Positions 22,821 to 24,853 of a stretch of 24,853 nt of DNA are shown piece by piece. Position numbers and translations under genes: made by a program. Position 1 is the stretch's first letter. Every line of letters starts with the position of its first letter. The notes under the pieces were generated by a model, which ran no database searches, was not told where the DNA came from, and saw nothing but the letters and a program-made list of their open reading frames with translations. This stretch comes from Caryophanales bacterium (GTDB lineage Bacteria; Bacillota_I; Bacilli_A; RFN20; JAISJY01): NCBI GenBank assembly GCA_031261365.1, contig JAISJY010000090.1, positions 1 to 24,853 on the forward strand, read 5' to 3'.

Positions 22821-24687
22821 GAAATTATGTTTAATAAGTGGGTTATTATTAGTGGGTTGTCAACCTGCAGTTTCCAATAGTAGTTTAGAAAGTAGTCAAG
22901 AAAGTTCTAGTAGTTTTATCAGCAGTAGTAGTATAGAAGGAGAGAATAAAGTGGTTGATGAAAGAGGATTAAGTGAATTTGATTATTCATTAGCAAATCT
23001 AGTTGGTAAAGACCAATTAGGAAGACTTATTGAAAGAAAAGATAATTTTAAAAGTAATAAAGTTAATGTTGGTTTGTTTTATTCAATGTGGTTAGGGCAA
23101 CATTCTACGGAGCAACAAGCTATTTATAATATTTCTTATTTATTAGAAACAGAGGAAGGAACAAATGCTTTATATTCAGATGCTGATAATCCTTTAACTA
23201 GAATGAATGAGTTTCATTTTTGGGGAGAGCCTTTATATGGTTATTACAATACTAGTGACCCTTATGTTTTAACAAGACATATTGAAATGTTTATTAATGC
23301 TCAAATTGATTATCTTTGTATTGATGCTACTAATTTAATTGTTTATACTTCACCGACTAAAACTTTATTTGATTTACTAGGAAAGTTTCAAAGACAAGGC
23401 TTTAAAATACCTAAGGTTTGTTTTTATACTAATTCTAATAGTGCTAAAGCGGTTAATAAGATATATGATGAGTTTTATAAGAGTGGAGATTATGCTGATA
23501 TTTGGTTTTATTTAAATAGTGATAAACCTTTAATTATTGGAGTTACTCATGATAGTAATGGAGCAAGTGACCAAGTTCATAATCCTGCTTTTAATGATTA
23601 TGTAAGCGAAGAGATGATGGAATATTTTGATGTTAGGGAATCTCAATGGCCTAATATGCCTTTTAATGATAATGGTATTCCTTGGATGGATTGGGCATAC
23701 CCTCAACAGTTACATTATACTAGTAAATCAATGGCAATTCCTGTTGCTCAACATTCTCATTCTAGAATATCAGTTTCTTATATGGACCCTGAAAGTCATC
23801 GTGGCTATAATAATTTAACTCATGAATTAGAGGATTGGAAAGCTGGTCGGAGTTTTCAAGATATGTTTGACACGGCTCATACTATTAGCCAAGAAAATCC
23901 AGGAGTTATTAATAATTTTTTAGTTACTAGTTTCAATGAATGGATGGCAATTAAATATAAAAATGGTAATGGAGTTTATTTTGTAGATGTTTTTAATAAA
24001 GAATATTCCAGAGATATTGAAATGATGAAGGGTGGCTATGATGATAATTTCTATTTACAATTATTAGAGAATGTTAGGAACTTAAAAATGACAGATTATG
24101 TGGAATATGCTAAAGATACTTTAGATATCGATATTAATTCTGCTAATGCTAAATCAGTTTGGAAACTAGCTAAGGCTAATTATGTTGATATGGGAGAAGA
24201 TGCTATTAATAGAAGTTATAGAGGAGCTACTTCTGGAGTTTATTATACTGATAATTCAGCTCGGAATGATGTTGTTAAAGTTAAAGTTGCTCATTCTAAT
24301 GAGAAAGTGTTTTTCTATATTGAAACTAAAGAACCTTTAACTGAATATCTTGAGGGTGATACTAAATATATGAATATTCTTTTAAAGACTGAGGAGAGTG
24401 AGAATAATTTTGCTGGTTATAATTATTTGATAAATAGAAATATTGCTAATGGTCAAAGTAGTGTGGAAGTATGTGATGGTGGCTATAACTTTCATGAAGT
24501 AGGGAAAGCTGAAATAAATATTAATGGTAATGTTTTACAAGTGGCTATTCCTAGAAGTTTATTAGGATTAACTAATCCAAGCTTTGAGTTTAAAGTTACA
24601 GATAATATCACCCATCCTGAAGATATTATGGACTATTATGTTAGTGGTGAAAGTGTTCCTTTAGGTAGGTTAAGTTATGCATATTAA
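22810..24687 (+). CDS. GH99/GH71-like glycoside hydrolase lipoprotein, tandem paralogue
   Basis: A 625-residue lipoprotein (lipobox LLVGC, Cys17) with a Ser-rich linker (22-42). It parallels the preceding protein throughout: VNVGLFYSMW, EFHFWGEPLYGYYNTSDPY (134-152), QIDYLCIDATN, FDVRESQWP, IPWMDWAYPQ, TSFNEW (373-378, Glu377) and a C-terminal domain ending PLGRLSYAY. An insert near 247-263 (HDSNGASDQVHNPAF) is absent from the first copy. The ATG lies inside the last codons of the upstream gene (11-base overlap), with the likely ribosome binding bases GGAAGG inside its PLGRL codons. The second copy may have shifted specificity. The same overlap recurs at its own end. Confidence 0.72.
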   Translation: MDIKKLCLISGLLLVGCQPAVSNSSLESSQESSSSFISSSSIEGENKVVDERGLSEFDYSLANLVGKDQLGRLIERKDNFKSNKVNVGLFYSMWLGQHSTEQQAIYNISYLLETEEGTNALYSDADNPLTRMNEFHFWGEPLYGYYNTSDPYVLTRHIEMFINAQIDYLCIDATNLIVYTSPTKTLFDLLGKFQRQGFKIPKVCFYTNSNSAKAVNKIYDEFYKSGDYADIWFYLNSDKPLIIGVTHDSNGASDQVHNPAFNDYVSEEMMEYFDVRESQWPNMPFNDNGIPWMDWAYPQQLHYTSKSMAIPVAQHSHSRISVSYMDPESHRGYNNLTHELEDWKAGRSFQDMFDTAHTISQENPGVINNFLVTSFNEWMAIKYKNGNGVYFVDVFNKEYSRDIEMMKGGYDDNFYLQLLENVRNLKMTDYVEYAKDTLDIDINSANAKSVWKLAKANYVDMGEDAINRSYRGATSGVYYTDNSARNDVVKVKVAHSNEKVFFYIETKEPLTEYLEGDTKYMNILLKTEESENNFAGYNYLINRNIANGQSSVEVCDGGYNFHEVGKAEININGNVLQVAIPRSLLGLTNPSFEFKVTDNITHPEDIMDYYVSGESVPLGRLSYAY

Positions 24688-24853
24688 GCAAATAATACTT
24701 ATATGTGCTTTGTTTTTAGGAGGTTGCACGGTGAATAATTCATTAAGTAGTGAAACTTTAAGTGAAAGTATTGAAAGTAGTAAAACCGAGAGAGTAATGC
24801 ATAATCATGCTGTTTATGATGGCATTCCTTATGCTGATACTCTTTGGGAAAGA
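24677..24853 (+). CDS. Lipoprotein, 5' part only (cut by window end)
   Basis: An open frame from ATG 24677 runs off the window after 59 residues. It begins MHIKQIILICALFLGGC, a signal peptide with lipobox LGGC (Cys17), then a Ser/Glu-rich linker (18-38) and MHNHAVYDGIPYADTLWE. It overlaps the preceding gene by 11 bases with the same junction layout and has AGGTAGG upstream inside the PLGR codons. The mature part is not recognised and does not resemble the two preceding hydrolases. The context suggests another surface glycan enzyme or binding protein. Confidence 0.75.
   Translation, partial: MHIKQIILICALFLGGCTVNNSLSSETLSESIESSKTERVMHNHAVYDGIPYADTLWER

Noticed and set aside
1..24853. Mycoplasma-type code (TGA as Trp)
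   Set aside because: Trp is TGG in all long genes with no internal TGA. The two TGA stops (4431, 12711) are each soon followed by another stop, so they alone would not decide it, but the absence of internal TGA does.
1..24853. CRISPR arrays, tRNA or rRNA genes, insertion sequences, prophage genes
   Set aside because: None seen: no regularly spaced repeats, no tRNA-like cloverleaf ends, no transposase or integrase motifs.

Overview
The window is strongly AT-rich DNA from a low-GC Firmicutes or Tenericutes-like bacterium. An uncultured Bacilli/Mollicutes-grade lineage (Acholeplasma-, Izemoplasma-, RF39- or Erysipelotrichia-like) fits best, but this is inferred from style, not from a marker gene. 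The supporting signs are AT-biased codons, AGGAGG-type ribosome binding sites, many lipoproteins with a Cys lipobox and a Ser-rich linker, an InlB-repeat lipoprotein, and CUT1 sugar importers. Tryptophan is written TGG throughout and no long gene contains an in-frame TGA, so the Mycoplasma code is not in use.

Layout: (1) 1-1794, a (TA)n tract, a terminator from an upstream gene, and a five-repeat InlB-type surface lipoprotein. (2) 2062-12182, one seven-gene plus-strand operon: a LacI-family regulator behind a promoter and a CG-centred operator that also fits the cre consensus; a CUT1 ABC sugar importer (binding lipoprotein and two permeases, no ATPase); a cytoplasmic ADP-ribosylglycohydrolase-family protein; a lipoprotein member of the same family with a C-terminal carbohydrate-binding-like domain; a large secreted protein with three CBM-like domains and a Gly-Gly-Cys/TM/basic tail; then two hairpin terminators. 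(3) 12183-13327, a two-gene housekeeping unit (cyclophilin and a FTCD_C/cyclodeaminase-family protein). (4) 13317-16439, minus-strand genes: a DegV-family protein, fucO (lactaldehyde reductase) and a DeoR-family regulator, with a possible small RNA between fucO and deoR. (5) 16512-24853, a second plus-strand operon divergent from deoR: an SGNH-esterase lipoprotein, a second CUT1 importer without ATPase, two tandem paralogous GH99/GH71-like lipoproteins with DOMON/CBM9-like C-termini, and the start of a third lipoprotein cut by the window end.

Together the window reads as two adjacent Gram-positive glycan-utilisation loci. Surface lipoproteins deacylate and cleave a polysaccharide, binding lipoproteins and CUT1 permeases import the oligosaccharides using an ATPase encoded elsewhere, and local LacI and DeoR regulators sense the product. 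fucO hints at a deoxyhexose (fucose or rhamnose) because it reduces the lactaldehyde formed from such sugars. The most novel element is the pair of ADP-ribosylglycohydrolase-fold proteins, one outside and one inside the cell, in an importer operon, which suggests that this fold acts as a glycan hydrolase here. Other points of interest are perfectly spaced face-to-face promoters that move the deoR start codon, a G8 tract inside a binding-protein gene, and a possible sRNA of about 124 nt.
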